In this document: positions 56,448-64,000 of the stretch, one piece after another
Position numbering within the stretch: position 1 is the stretch's first letter
How the letters are laid out: each line of letters starts with the position of its first letter
Source of the DNA: Secundilactobacillus silagei JCM 19001
Lineage (GTDB): Bacteria > Bacillota > Bacilli > Lactobacillales > Lactobacillaceae
Assembly (NCBI RefSeq): GCF_002217945.1
Contig: NZ_BCMG01000004.1
Coordinates: 186,001-250,000, forward strand
DNA length: 64,000 nt
Reading direction: 5' to 3'
Notes under the pieces: generated by a model
Database searches by the model: none
What the model saw: the letters and a program-made list of their open reading frames with translations, nothing else
What the model was told of the DNA's origin: nothing
Translations under genes and position numbers: made by a program

Positions 56448-58007
56448 ATGGGTATTCCTGAGATAATCCTCGCAATCATCGCTATCGTTGTAGGTGCTGT
56501 CATCGGATACTTTGTCCATAAGTCAATTGTTGAACGCAATTTGGACGCAGCACACGAAACAGCACAAGGCATTTTAGCTGATGCGAAAAAGCAAGCTGAG
56601 ACTGATACCAAAGAGGCACTGCTTGAAGCCAAAGAGGAAGGTCATCGCTATCGATCGGATGTTGAAAAGGATTTAAAGCGGCAACGCGGAGAAGTCCAAA
56701 AACAAGAAGACCGGGTATTACAGCGAGAAGAAGCACTTGATCGTAAAGATAACGCTTTTCAAAAGCGGGAAGATGTTCTCGAACGCAAGGAAAATAAATT
56801 GAGTTCGGAACAGCAAAAACTAGCTAAAACACAGCAACAGGCGGACTCACTTGTTGAAAAACGGCAAGCAGCTGTGGAAGAAGCAGCCGCGCTTTCTAAA
56901 GAGGAAGCACAGTCCCTGATTATTAATGATGCAAAGCAAGCGTTAAGTTCGGAACGCGCTAAAATGATTAAAGAAAGCAATGAACAGGCCGCTAAAGAAG
57001 CGGACTCGAAGGCTAAAGAATTAATCGTTCAAGCGATTCAACGCAGTGGTGCCGATATGGTATCTGATACCACAGTATCGGTGGTCACACTGCCTAATGA
57101 CGACATGAAGGGTCGGATCATTGGTCGTGAAGGTCGTAATATTCGGACCTTAGAGACCTTAACTGGGATCGATTTAATTATCGATGATACGCCAGAAGCC
57201 GTTGTTTTAAGCGGCTTTGATCCAATTCGTCGTGAAGTTGCTAAGATTGCCTTGGAGAAGCTCATTCAAGATGGTCGGATTCATCCAGCTCGCATTGAAG
57301 AGATGGTTGAAAAGGCCCGTAAAGAATTGGATGAGAAGATCCAAGACCTTGGTGAACAGACGGTATTTGATCTCGGTATTCACTCGATGCACCCAGCTTT
57401 GATTAAGCTGGTTGGTCAGATGAACTACCGGATCTCGTATGGTCAAAACGTCTTAACGCATGCCATAGAAGTTGCTAAATTATCAGGAATTTTTGCCGCT
57501 GAGTTAGGTGAAGATGTCACGCTAGCAAAACGCGCAGGATTATTACACGATATAGGTAAAGCGGTTGAAAATGACGTGGAAGAGTCTCATGTTCAGATTG
57601 GGATTGATCTAGCGAAGAAGTACAAAGAAAGTCCGGTTGTAATTGATTCAATCGCGGCTCACGAGTCAACGGCAACGCCGCACTATGTCATTTCAGAAAT
57701 AGTGGCAGCTGCTAATACGATCTCGGCTTCCAGACCAGGTGCACGGAGCGATTCACTTGAATCCTACATTCACCGGTTGGAAAAGCTGGAAAATATCGCT
57801 GATGAATTTGACGGCGTGAAGAAGTCATTCGCCATTCAAGCAGGGCGAGAAGTTCGCGTCATCGTTAAACCAACTAAAATTTCAGATTTGGACGCTGTTA
57901 CACTGGCTCACGATATTAAAGAGAAGATTGAAAGTGACATGGATTATCCAGGTCACGTCAAGGTTTCCGTTATTCGTGAAGTTCGGTCGGTAGCGTACGC
58001 TAAATAG
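56448..58007 (+). CDS. rny: Ribonuclease Y
   Basis: This membrane-anchored endoribonuclease starts mRNA decay in Firmicutes (519 aa). One N-terminal helix (about 4-22), a long coiled coil (about 30-200), a KH domain ([19 protein letters not shown]) and an HD domain with H367-D368 in [10 protein letters not shown] are all visible. The length is normal. It stands about 210 bp after recA with an AT-rich leader and is followed by a terminator before ymdB. The ATG follows GGAGGTGG. Confidence 0.97.
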   Translation: MGIPEIILAIIAIVVGAVIGYFVHKSIVERNLDAAHETAQGILADAKKQAETDTKEALLEAKEEGHRYRSDVEKDLKRQRGEVQKQEDRVLQREEALDRKDNAFQKREDVLERKENKLSSEQQKLAKTQQQADSLVEKRQAAVEEAAALSKEEAQSLIINDAKQALSSERAKMIKESNEQAAKEADSKAKELIVQAIQRSGADMVSDTTVSVVTLPNDDMKGRIIGREGRNIRTLETLTGIDLIIDDTPEAVVLSGFDPIRREVAKIALEKLIQDGRIHPARIEEMVEKARKELDEKIQDLGEQTVFDLGIHSMHPALIKLVGQMNYRISYGQNVLTHAIEVAKLSGIFAAELGEDVTLAKRAGLLHDIGKAVENDVEESHVQIGIDLAKKYKESPVVIDSIAAHESTATPHYVISEIVAAANTISASRPGARSDSLESYIHRLEKLENIADEFDGVKKSFAIQAGREVRVIVKPTKISDLDAVTLAHDIKEKIESDMDYPGHVKVSVIREVRSVAYAK

Positions 58008-58020
58008 TCATTTAGCAGGG

Positions 58021-58063
58021 AGTATCTTCAAGTACTGGCAACAGTGCTTGAGGATACTTTTTT
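58021..58063 (+). terminator. Terminator between rny and ymdB
   Basis: AGTATC.TCAAG.ACTG / CAGTGCTTGAGGATACT followed by six T. Confidence 0.85.
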
Positions 58064-58125
58064 ATACGGTAAATGTGTTAAACTAAAACGTGTTGTAATA
58101 GACTAAATTAGATAAGAGGACCAGC

Positions 58126-58929
58126 ATGCGGATATTATTTATCGGAGACGTTGTCGGTGATCGTGGCGTCCAAATGATTCAAACTTACTTACCAAAATTG
58201 AAACGAGACTTGAAGCCTCAGGCAACCATTGTGAATGGTGAAAACTCAACACCTGTCGGCCGTGGTATCAGTCGCAAGATCTACAAGCAGCTGCTCGAAA
58301 GTGGCGCTGACGTGGTCACGATGGGCAACCATACGTGGGATAATAAGGAAATTTACGAGTTTATCGATGACACGACCAAGTTGATTCGGCCAGCTAATTA
58401 CCCGGGAAAAGACGTCCCAGGCCGGAGCTGGACCAAATTAAAGGTTAATCAGGCAACCCTTGCCGTGATCAATTTACAGGGACGGGTCTTCTTACCGCCG
58501 CTGGATGATCCGTTTGCGGTGGCTGACAAATTAGTGACTGAGATCAGAAAAGAAACCCCCGTGATCTTCGTTGATTTTCACGGCGAAGTGACCAGCGAAA
58601 AACGCGCGATCGCCCTGTATCTAAAGGGCCGCGTGTCAGCCGTGGTCGGTACCCATACGCACGTGCAAACCAGTGACGGTCAAATTATCGACCATCAGAC
58701 CGCGTTTATGACGGATGCGGGGATGACTGGCCCGGCTGCTGGTATTTTAGGGATGCAGCCCGCTAGTGTGATCCAACGTTTCTTAGATCAAAGACCAGCT
58801 CGTTATGTAGTTGAGACTAGTGAACCCGGGATCATGTCTGGCTGTGTGATCGATGTCAATGATGAAACCGGGCACGCCACTAAAATCAAACCGGTTTTAA
58901 TTGACGATGCCCACCCGTATGATTTGTAA
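58126..58929 (+). CDS. ymdB: Metallophosphoesterase YmdB
   Basis: This is a 267-aa metallophosphoesterase (TIGR00282 type). It begins with MRILFIGDVVGDRG, has NGENSTPVGRGI, MGNHTWDNKE, VDFHGE and GTHTHVQT, supplying the metal-binding Asp, Asn and His set. In Bacillus YmdB is a cyclic-nucleotide-type phosphodiesterase affecting biofilm gene expression; that role here is inferred. It is located after rny and before mutS. The ATG has AAGAGG upstream. Confidence 0.92.
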   Translation: MRILFIGDVVGDRGVQMIQTYLPKLKRDLKPQATIVNGENSTPVGRGISRKIYKQLLESGADVVTMGNHTWDNKEIYEFIDDTTKLIRPANYPGKDVPGRSWTKLKVNQATLAVINLQGRVFLPPLDDPFAVADKLVTEIRKETPVIFVDFHGEVTSEKRAIALYLKGRVSAVVGTHTHVQTSDGQIIDHQTAFMTDAGMTGPAAGILGMQPASVIQRFLDQRPARYVVETSEPGIMSGCVIDVNDETGHATKIKPVLIDDAHPYDL

Positions 58930-58959
58930 ACAATCGTTAATGAAGTAGAGGTGGAGAGA

Positions 58960-61638
58960 TTGGCGAAAGTAAACCAAACGCCGATGATGGTTCAGTATCA
59001 AAAAATAAAAGATCAGTACCCGGACGCTTTTTTATTTTACCGTTTGGGTGATTTTTACGAAATGTTTAATGATGACGCTGTGAAGGGTGCTCAATTGTTG
59101 GAGCTGACCTTGACCAGCCGGAATCATAGTTCTAAAAACCCGATTCCCATGTGCGGGGTACCGCACCGGGCAGTTCAAAACTACATCGATATCTTGGTGG
59201 ATCGGGGCTATAAAGTTGCCATTTGCGAACAGATGGAAGACCCCAAGCTCGCTCAGGGCATGGTTAAGCGCGAAGTGATTCAATTGGTCACACCGGGGAC
59301 TCAGACTGATACGGGTGCTGGTAACGCCAAGGATAACAACTATTTAACCGCTCTGACTCAGGTCAAAAACAAATTCGGCTTTGCCTATGCCGACTTATCC
59401 ACTGGTGAATTAAAGGTGACGTCGTTGACTGATTTTGACGCCGTATTAAACGAAGTGATGAGTCTGCAGACTAAGGAAACGGTCGTTGATAAGTCGGTTT
59501 CTAAGGACGTTTTGGAGCAGTTGCAGACGGTCGGAATCCTCATTTCTCATCAGGATGAGACTGAGGTGAAGTCGGAACTGAGTTATCTGACCCAGGGTGT
59601 GACGGCTCCGGAACAGCTGACCGTTTTGAACCATCTGCTGACCTACATTATCACGACGCAAAAGCGAAGCCTGGCCCATTTGCAGCGGGCAGTGATGTAT
59701 GAGCCCACCTTTTTCTTAAAGATGGACCATTACTCCCAGCGTAACTTGGAATTGATTCAAAATATGCGGACCGGCAAAAAGAGCGGTACGTTACTGTGGT
59801 TACTGGACGAAACCAAAACGGCCATGGGCGGACGCCTGCTGAAACAGTGGCTGGATCGGCCGTTAGTGAGCCGCAAACACATCTTAGCCCGGCAAAAGAA
59901 GGTCAGCGTGTTAGTTGATCAGTACTTTGAGCGCAACAGCTTGCAAGAAGAGCTGACCAAGGTCTATGACTTGGAACGACTGGCTGGCCGAGTGGCTTTC
60001 GGCAGTGTGAATGGCCGGGACCTGATTCAGTTAAAGACTTCGTTAAAGCAGATTCCAAAACTGCAGCACATTTTAAATGAATTACCGGACGCTGTTTTTG
60101 ATGATATCTATGACCGGTTAGATCCAATTGATAATGTGACGGACGTCATCGACGAAGCCATCGTGGATGAACCACCGCTGTCAGTGACGGATGGCGGCGT
60201 GATCAAGGATGGCTATGACAAGACGTTAGATTCCTACCGTCAAGCCATGCATAACGGCAAGCAGTGGCTGGCTGAGATGGAAGCTTCCGAACGAAAAGCC
60301 ACTGGCATTAATAACCTGAAAATCGGGTACAACCGCGTTTTTGGTTACTACATTGACGTGACCAAGACCAATTTGGATAAGTTGCCAGAGGGCCGCTACG
60401 AACGCAAGCAGACTTTGACGAATTCGGAGCGGTTTACCACCCCTGAGCTAAAGGAAAAGGAACATCTGATCCTGGAAGCCGAGGAAAAGTCCACCGATCT
60501 GGAATACAAATTATTTGTCAAAGTTCGTGAACTGGTCAAGAAGAATATTCAACGGATTCAAAGCTTAGCGCACGCGGTTTCCGAACTGGACGTTTTGCAG
60601 AGCTTTGCGGACATCAGTGAAAAATACCGCTTCGTGGCACCCACTTTTACCAAGTCGGGCCATGATCTGGAAATTGTTGAAGGTCGGCACCCCGTGGTCG
60701 AAAAAGTACTGGGCCGCCAGACCTATGTCCCTAATGATGTTAAGATGCCCGAAGAGACGTCTATTTTGCTGATTACGGGGCCTAACATGTCTGGTAAGAG
60801 TACTTACATGCGTCAGCTGGCATTAACGGTTATACTGGCGCAAATGGGCTGTTTTGTTCCCGCTAAGTCGGCGAAGATGCCGATCTTTGATCAGATCTTT
60901 ACCCGGATCGGTGCGGCGGATGATTTAATCTCCGGTGAAAGTACCTTTATGGTGGAAATGAAGGAAGCTAACGAAGCCCTTGCTCACGCCACCGCCAACT
61001 CGCTGGTCTTATTTGATGAGATCGGTCGGGGAACGGCTACTTATGATGGGATGGCTTTAGCACAGGCGATTATTGAATTTGTTCATGATCGAATTCACGC
61101 AAAAACGCTATTTTCCACCCACTATCATGAATTAACGGTACTGGATAAGAGTTTGGCACATTTGAAGAACGTCCACGTGGGCGCCGTCGAAAAGAACGGT
61201 GAACTGGTCTTTTTGCATCAGATGCAGGATGGGCCAGCCGATAAGTCATATGGGATTCACGTGGCTAAATTAGCTGGTTTACCAGATTCACTGTTGAAAC
61301 GGGCGGATAAAATTCTGACCCACCTAGAGAAGACCCAAGATCAGCACGCCTCCGTTCAAGTGGCGGCTGAGGATAAGCCGGTGCAACCGGAACCTCAACC
61401 GCAACCCAAACCGCAGCCCAAACCGCAGCCGGCAGAACCGGTGACAGAGACGGCTGAAGCTACGGATGCTGATACCCAGTTGTCCCTATTTGGTGAGCCG
61501 GAAAAGAAGGCTACCAAGGCGGACAAGGTGGCAGCGCAAGTTAAGGCGTTGAATTTAATGGGGCTGACCCCCATGGACGTCATGAATCAAGTGTATAAGT
61601 GGCAGCAAGAGTTAACACAGTCAAGAAAAAAACGGTAA
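58960..61638 (+). CDS. mutS: DNA mismatch repair protein MutS
   Basis: This is the mismatch-recognition ATPase (892 aa). Mismatch-wedge motif F-Y-E is in [13 protein letters not shown]. Walker A GPNMSGKS is at 607-614, followed by the Walker [16 protein letters not shown] Pro/Gln/Lys-rich linker ([12 protein letters not shown]) near residue 810 separates the ATPase domain from the C-terminal clamp-binding part (QLSLFGEPE, a beta-clamp-like motif, and the final helices). I start at TTG 58960: GAGGTGGAG lies upstream and the protein begins [13 protein letters not shown] at 58951 is within that site. Confidence 0.96.
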   Translation: MAKVNQTPMMVQYQKIKDQYPDAFLFYRLGDFYEMFNDDAVKGAQLLELTLTSRNHSSKNPIPMCGVPHRAVQNYIDILVDRGYKVAICEQMEDPKLAQGMVKREVIQLVTPGTQTDTGAGNAKDNNYLTALTQVKNKFGFAYADLSTGELKVTSLTDFDAVLNEVMSLQTKETVVDKSVSKDVLEQLQTVGILISHQDETEVKSELSYLTQGVTAPEQLTVLNHLLTYIITTQKRSLAHLQRAVMYEPTFFLKMDHYSQRNLELIQNMRTGKKSGTLLWLLDETKTAMGGRLLKQWLDRPLVSRKHILARQKKVSVLVDQYFERNSLQEELTKVYDLERLAGRVAFGSVNGRDLIQLKTSLKQIPKLQHILNELPDAVFDDIYDRLDPIDNVTDVIDEAIVDEPPLSVTDGGVIKDGYDKTLDSYRQAMHNGKQWLAEMEASERKATGINNLKIGYNRVFGYYIDVTKTNLDKLPEGRYERKQTLTNSERFTTPELKEKEHLILEAEEKSTDLEYKLFVKVRELVKKNIQRIQSLAHAVSELDVLQSFADISEKYRFVAPTFTKSGHDLEIVEGRHPVVEKVLGRQTYVPNDVKMPEETSILLITGPNMSGKSTYMRQLALTVILAQMGCFVPAKSAKMPIFDQIFTRIGAADDLISGESTFMVEMKEANEALAHATANSLVLFDEIGRGTATYDGMALAQAIIEFVHDRIHAKTLFSTHYHELTVLDKSLAHLKNVHVGAVEKNGELVFLHQMQDGPADKSYGIHVAKLAGLPDSLLKRADKILTHLEKTQDQHASVQVAAEDKPVQPEPQPQPKPQPKPQPAEPVTETAEATDADTQLSLFGEPEKKATKADKVAAQVKALNLMGLTPMDVMNQVYKWQQELTQSRKKR

Positions 61639-61650
61639 TGAGGTGATAAA

Positions 61651-63660
61651 ATGGCAGCAATTCATGAACTTTCAACAGTGTTAGCTGATCAAATCGCAGC
61701 GGGTGAAGTGATTGAACGGCCGGCTTCCGTTGTCAAGGAACTGGTTGAAAATGCCATTGATGCCGGTAGCCACGAGATCGATATTCTCGTTGCTGAAGCG
61801 GGATTAAAGTCCATTGAAGTCATTGATGATGGCGACGGTATCGCAGCAGATCAGCTTGAACTGGCGTTTCACCGTCACGCCACCAGTAAGATCACTGACC
61901 GTAAAGACCTGTTTAAAGTCCATTCACTGGGCTTCCGTGGTGAAGCTCTGCCAAGTATTGCGTCTATCGCGGACGTTGAAATGGTCACGTCAACGGGTGG
62001 TGAAGGTCAGGTCATTCACATCGCTGGCGGTAAAGTGATCTCCCAAAAACCGGCGGAAGCTCGGCGCGGGACGGACATTACGGTTAAAGACCTGTTCTAT
62101 AACGTGCCAGCGCGGTTAAAATACCTGAAATCACTGAACACGGAACTCTCTAAAATTGTCGATATCATCAACCGGTTAGCGTTGGGCCACCCGCAGATTC
62201 AAATCTCGTTGACCCATAATAACCGTGAATTGATGCGGACAGCGGGTCGTGGTGATCTGCGGCAGGTCATCGGCAGCATTTATGGCATGAATAAGGCCGG
62301 TAAGATGCTGGCAATCGACAGTGCGGATGCGGACTTTAAAGTCAGCGGCTACGTGTCATTACCCGAATTAACGCGGGCCAGCCGCAACTACATGACGATC
62401 CTGTTAAATGGCCGGTACATTAAAAATTATCAGTTGACCAAGGCCATCATTGCCGGGTACGGTTCGAAATTAATGGTGGGCCGCTACCCAGTTGCCGTGG
62501 TGAATTTAGAGATGGATCCGCTGCTGGTGGACGTTAACGTTCACCCGACGAAACAGGAAGTGCGGATCAGCAAGGAACCGCAGTTATCAGAGATTATTTC
62601 AACGGCGATTCAAGAACAGCTGAGCCAACAGAATCTGATTCCAGACGGACTCACTAATTTAAGGCGGGGCCACGTGGACCCCAAACAGGTCGCTCAAAAT
62701 CTAGCTGCGGTTTCAGCTACGCGCGGTCCGCAGACTAGCAGACCGGTGGCCCCGCAAGCACGGGCGACATCACAAACGCCCAAAATGGCTCAAAAGAAGT
62801 CGGTTGACGCTAAAGACTCTGATTCTAGTGGGGCGCTGTTTGCCCAAAAGCCCTCTGACGGGTCGGCTCAACCGATCATGATCCGGTCTAAGGCTGAACT
62901 GGCATCACCTAAAGTCTCGGCGTTTGAGCAGAAGTATCAGCAGCCGCAGACCCCGTTTAATGAACCGGTGGCAGGGACTGCTAATACCGCTTCAACGCCC
63001 AAACCGCAAAAGCCGCAAGAAACCGAGCTGTTAAACCAGCAGCAAGACCGGTTCCCTAATTTGATCTACATTGGCCAATTTCACGGGACCTACTTGCTGG
63101 CGCAGTCGGATGAGGGACTCTATATCCTCGATCAGCACGCTGCCCAAGAGCGGGTCAACTACGAATACTACCGGCAGGCCATTGGTGAAGTCAGCGCAGA
63201 TCAGCAACGTTTATTAGTGCCAATCGTGCTGGATTACAGTACCAGTGATATGTTAAAAATCACGGACAAACTGGATATTTTAGCGGCAGTCGGCCTGCAT
63301 TTAGAACAGTTTGGCCCTAACAGCTTTATTCTGCGGCAGCATCCGACTTGGTTTAAAGCCGGGCAGGAGTCTGACACAGTCAAAGAAATGATCGACTGGG
63401 TCTTGCGGGATGGTCATCTAACGGTGGCCCAGTTCCGTGAGAAGACGGCCATCATGATGAGCTGTAAGCGGGCCATCAAGGCTAATCACCATTTGGATGA
63501 TCAGCAGGCTAAAGCTTTGATTGCACACCTGAAAACGGCGGAAAACCCGTTTAACTGCCCCCATGGCCGGCCCGTGCTGATTCATTTTACGGATACTGAC
63601 ATGGAGAAAATGTTTAAGCGAATCCAGGAATCGCACCATTCATTAAGATCAGAAGCATAG
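61651..63660 (+). CDS. mutL: DNA mismatch repair endonuclease MutL
   Basis: MutL (669 aa) couples mismatch recognition to excision. The N-terminal GHKL ATPase part has [16 protein letters not shown] and [11 protein letters not shown] variable Gln/Pro/Ser linker spans about residues 340-470. The C-terminal domain carries the endonuclease metal motif [12 protein letters not shown] plus SCKRAIKA and CPHGRP, so it is an endonuclease-active type, as expected for an organism without MutH. It is 12 bp after mutS, with ATG after GAGGTG. Confidence 0.96.
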   Translation: MAAIHELSTVLADQIAAGEVIERPASVVKELVENAIDAGSHEIDILVAEAGLKSIEVIDDGDGIAADQLELAFHRHATSKITDRKDLFKVHSLGFRGEALPSIASIADVEMVTSTGGEGQVIHIAGGKVISQKPAEARRGTDITVKDLFYNVPARLKYLKSLNTELSKIVDIINRLALGHPQIQISLTHNNRELMRTAGRGDLRQVIGSIYGMNKAGKMLAIDSADADFKVSGYVSLPELTRASRNYMTILLNGRYIKNYQLTKAIIAGYGSKLMVGRYPVAVVNLEMDPLLVDVNVHPTKQEVRISKEPQLSEIISTAIQEQLSQQNLIPDGLTNLRRGHVDPKQVAQNLAAVSATRGPQTSRPVAPQARATSQTPKMAQKKSVDAKDSDSSGALFAQKPSDGSAQPIMIRSKAELASPKVSAFEQKYQQPQTPFNEPVAGTANTASTPKPQKPQETELLNQQQDRFPNLIYIGQFHGTYLLAQSDEGLYILDQHAAQERVNYEYYRQAIGEVSADQQRLLVPIVLDYSTSDMLKITDKLDILAAVGLHLEQFGPNSFILRQHPTWFKAGQESDTVKEMIDWVLRDGHLTVAQFREKTAIMMSCKRAIKANHHLDDQQAKALIAHLKTAENPFNCPHGRPVLIHFTDTDMEKMFKRIQESHHSLRSEA

Positions 63661-63663
63661 ACT

Positions 63664-63707
63664 TAAAAAGCAGGTGATTGTCAGTATTGGCAATCACCTG
63701 CTTTTTT
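63664..63707 (+). terminator. Terminator after mutL
   Basis: AAAAGCAGGTGATTG / CAATCACCTGCTTTTTT. Confidence 0.92.
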
Positions 63708-63828
63708 CTATTGTAGAAATGCGTTAGACCTGTTAGAATTTTCATCAGGATATTTGCAAAAACGCGTGCTTACCGCAACGGGATTTGGTAGAATTAGACT
63801 GTTAAATTGAATTGGAAAGGGGATTCTC

Positions 63829-64000
63829 ATGGAGGAATCACAATTAATCGGCATTATTAACCGACTTAAAGCAATGCAAGAAGATGCCGGAGACGAGCCA
63901 CAACCACGTCGTTTCGAAAAGGAAGGCGTTGAACTGGCACAAGTTGTTTATCACCCAGAAACACAAACCTACAGTTTGGATGAACATCAAGCTAAGGAAC
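63829..64000 (+). CDS. YkuJ family protein (N-terminal part)
   Basis: This is the first 57 codons of a small protein cut by the right edge of the window. The visible sequence (SQLIGIINRLKAMQEDAG, then QPRRFEKEGVELAQVVYHPETQTYSLDE) matches YkuJ (DUF1797), a small family in Bacillus and lactobacilli with no assigned function. The ATG at 63829 has AAAGGGGA upstream; a -10-like TAGAAT lies at 63789-63794. It is oriented away from mutL with its own promoter. Confidence 0.85.
   Translation, partial: MEESQLIGIINRLKAMQEDAGDEPQPRRFEKEGVELAQVVYHPETQTYSLDEHQAKE

Overview
The window is a chromosomal segment from a low-to-moderate GC Firmicute, almost certainly a member of the Lactobacillaceae. I cannot name the genus. 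The reasons are gene order (atpHAGDC, a DUF1146 gene, murA, mbl, yidD, a DUF2969 gene, rodA; later ezrA-iscS-thiI; mreBCD-minCD; ymfF-ymfH-rodZ-pgsA-cinA-recA; rny-ymdB-mutS-mutL), three T-box leaders, frequent TTG/GTG starts, and a very large sortase-anchored surface protein with a KxYKxGKxW-type signal peptide. Nearly everything is core, intact and vertically plausible. I see no insertion sequence, prophage, CRISPR array, tRNA or rRNA gene.

Layout. 1-4.6 kb: 3' part of the F1Fo ATP synthase operon, closed by a terminator. 4.9-7.0 kb, minus strand: a compact lipoylation operon (lipoate ligase, lipoyl synthase, a free-standing lipoyl-domain protein) with a cre-like site upstream. 7.4-12.3 kb: envelope and shape genes (DUF1146, murA, mbl, yidD, DUF2969, rodA), then a GcvH-like lipoyl carrier. 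12.4-15.3 kb: T-box-controlled methionine ABC transporter metNIQ, followed by a triplicated 97-99 bp repeat. 15.8-19.1 kb: a DUF2785 protein, a membrane glycerophosphodiester phosphodiesterase and DNA glycosylase Tag. 19.3-25.7 kb: a 2107-residue MucBP-like adhesin. 25.8-31 kb, mostly minus strand: usp, a small membrane protein, a probable 6S-type RNA, rarA, a YueI homologue, rpsD with its leader and a GAF/fRMsr protein; a YktB homologue is divergent. 31.1-40.8 kb: ezrA, iscS, thiI, tpx, T-box valS, folC. 41-45.1 kb: mreB, mreC, mreD, minC, minD. 45.2-47.8 kb: a polar amino-acid ABC transporter under a T-box with a duplicated antiterminator/terminator module. 47.8-49.2 kb (minus): aspartate kinase. 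49.4-58 kb: ymfF, ymfH, rodZ, pgsA, cinA, LexA-boxed recA, rny. 58.1-64 kb: ymdB, mutS, mutL and the start of a ykuJ-type gene.

How it fits together. Two MreB paralogues, MreC/D, RodA, RodZ, MurA, EzrA and MinCD form a cell-shape and division set. IscS-ThiI is a tRNA thiolation pair. MutS-MutL, RecA, RarA and Tag are genome maintenance. Amino-acid supply (Met, Val-tRNA charging, a polar amino acid) is read through tRNA charging at T-boxes.

Most worth a second look: (i) the lipoyl operon plus two small free-standing lipoyl acceptors; (ii) a 127-bp structured intergenic element in two copies bracketing iscS-thiI, whose paired arms change together; (iii) the T-box with a 106-bp tandem duplication of its decision module; (iv) the probable 6S RNA; (v) a 114-nt intergenic palindrome next to rpsD. 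None of these proves a new system. They are the places where the sequence shows structure that gene calls do not explain.
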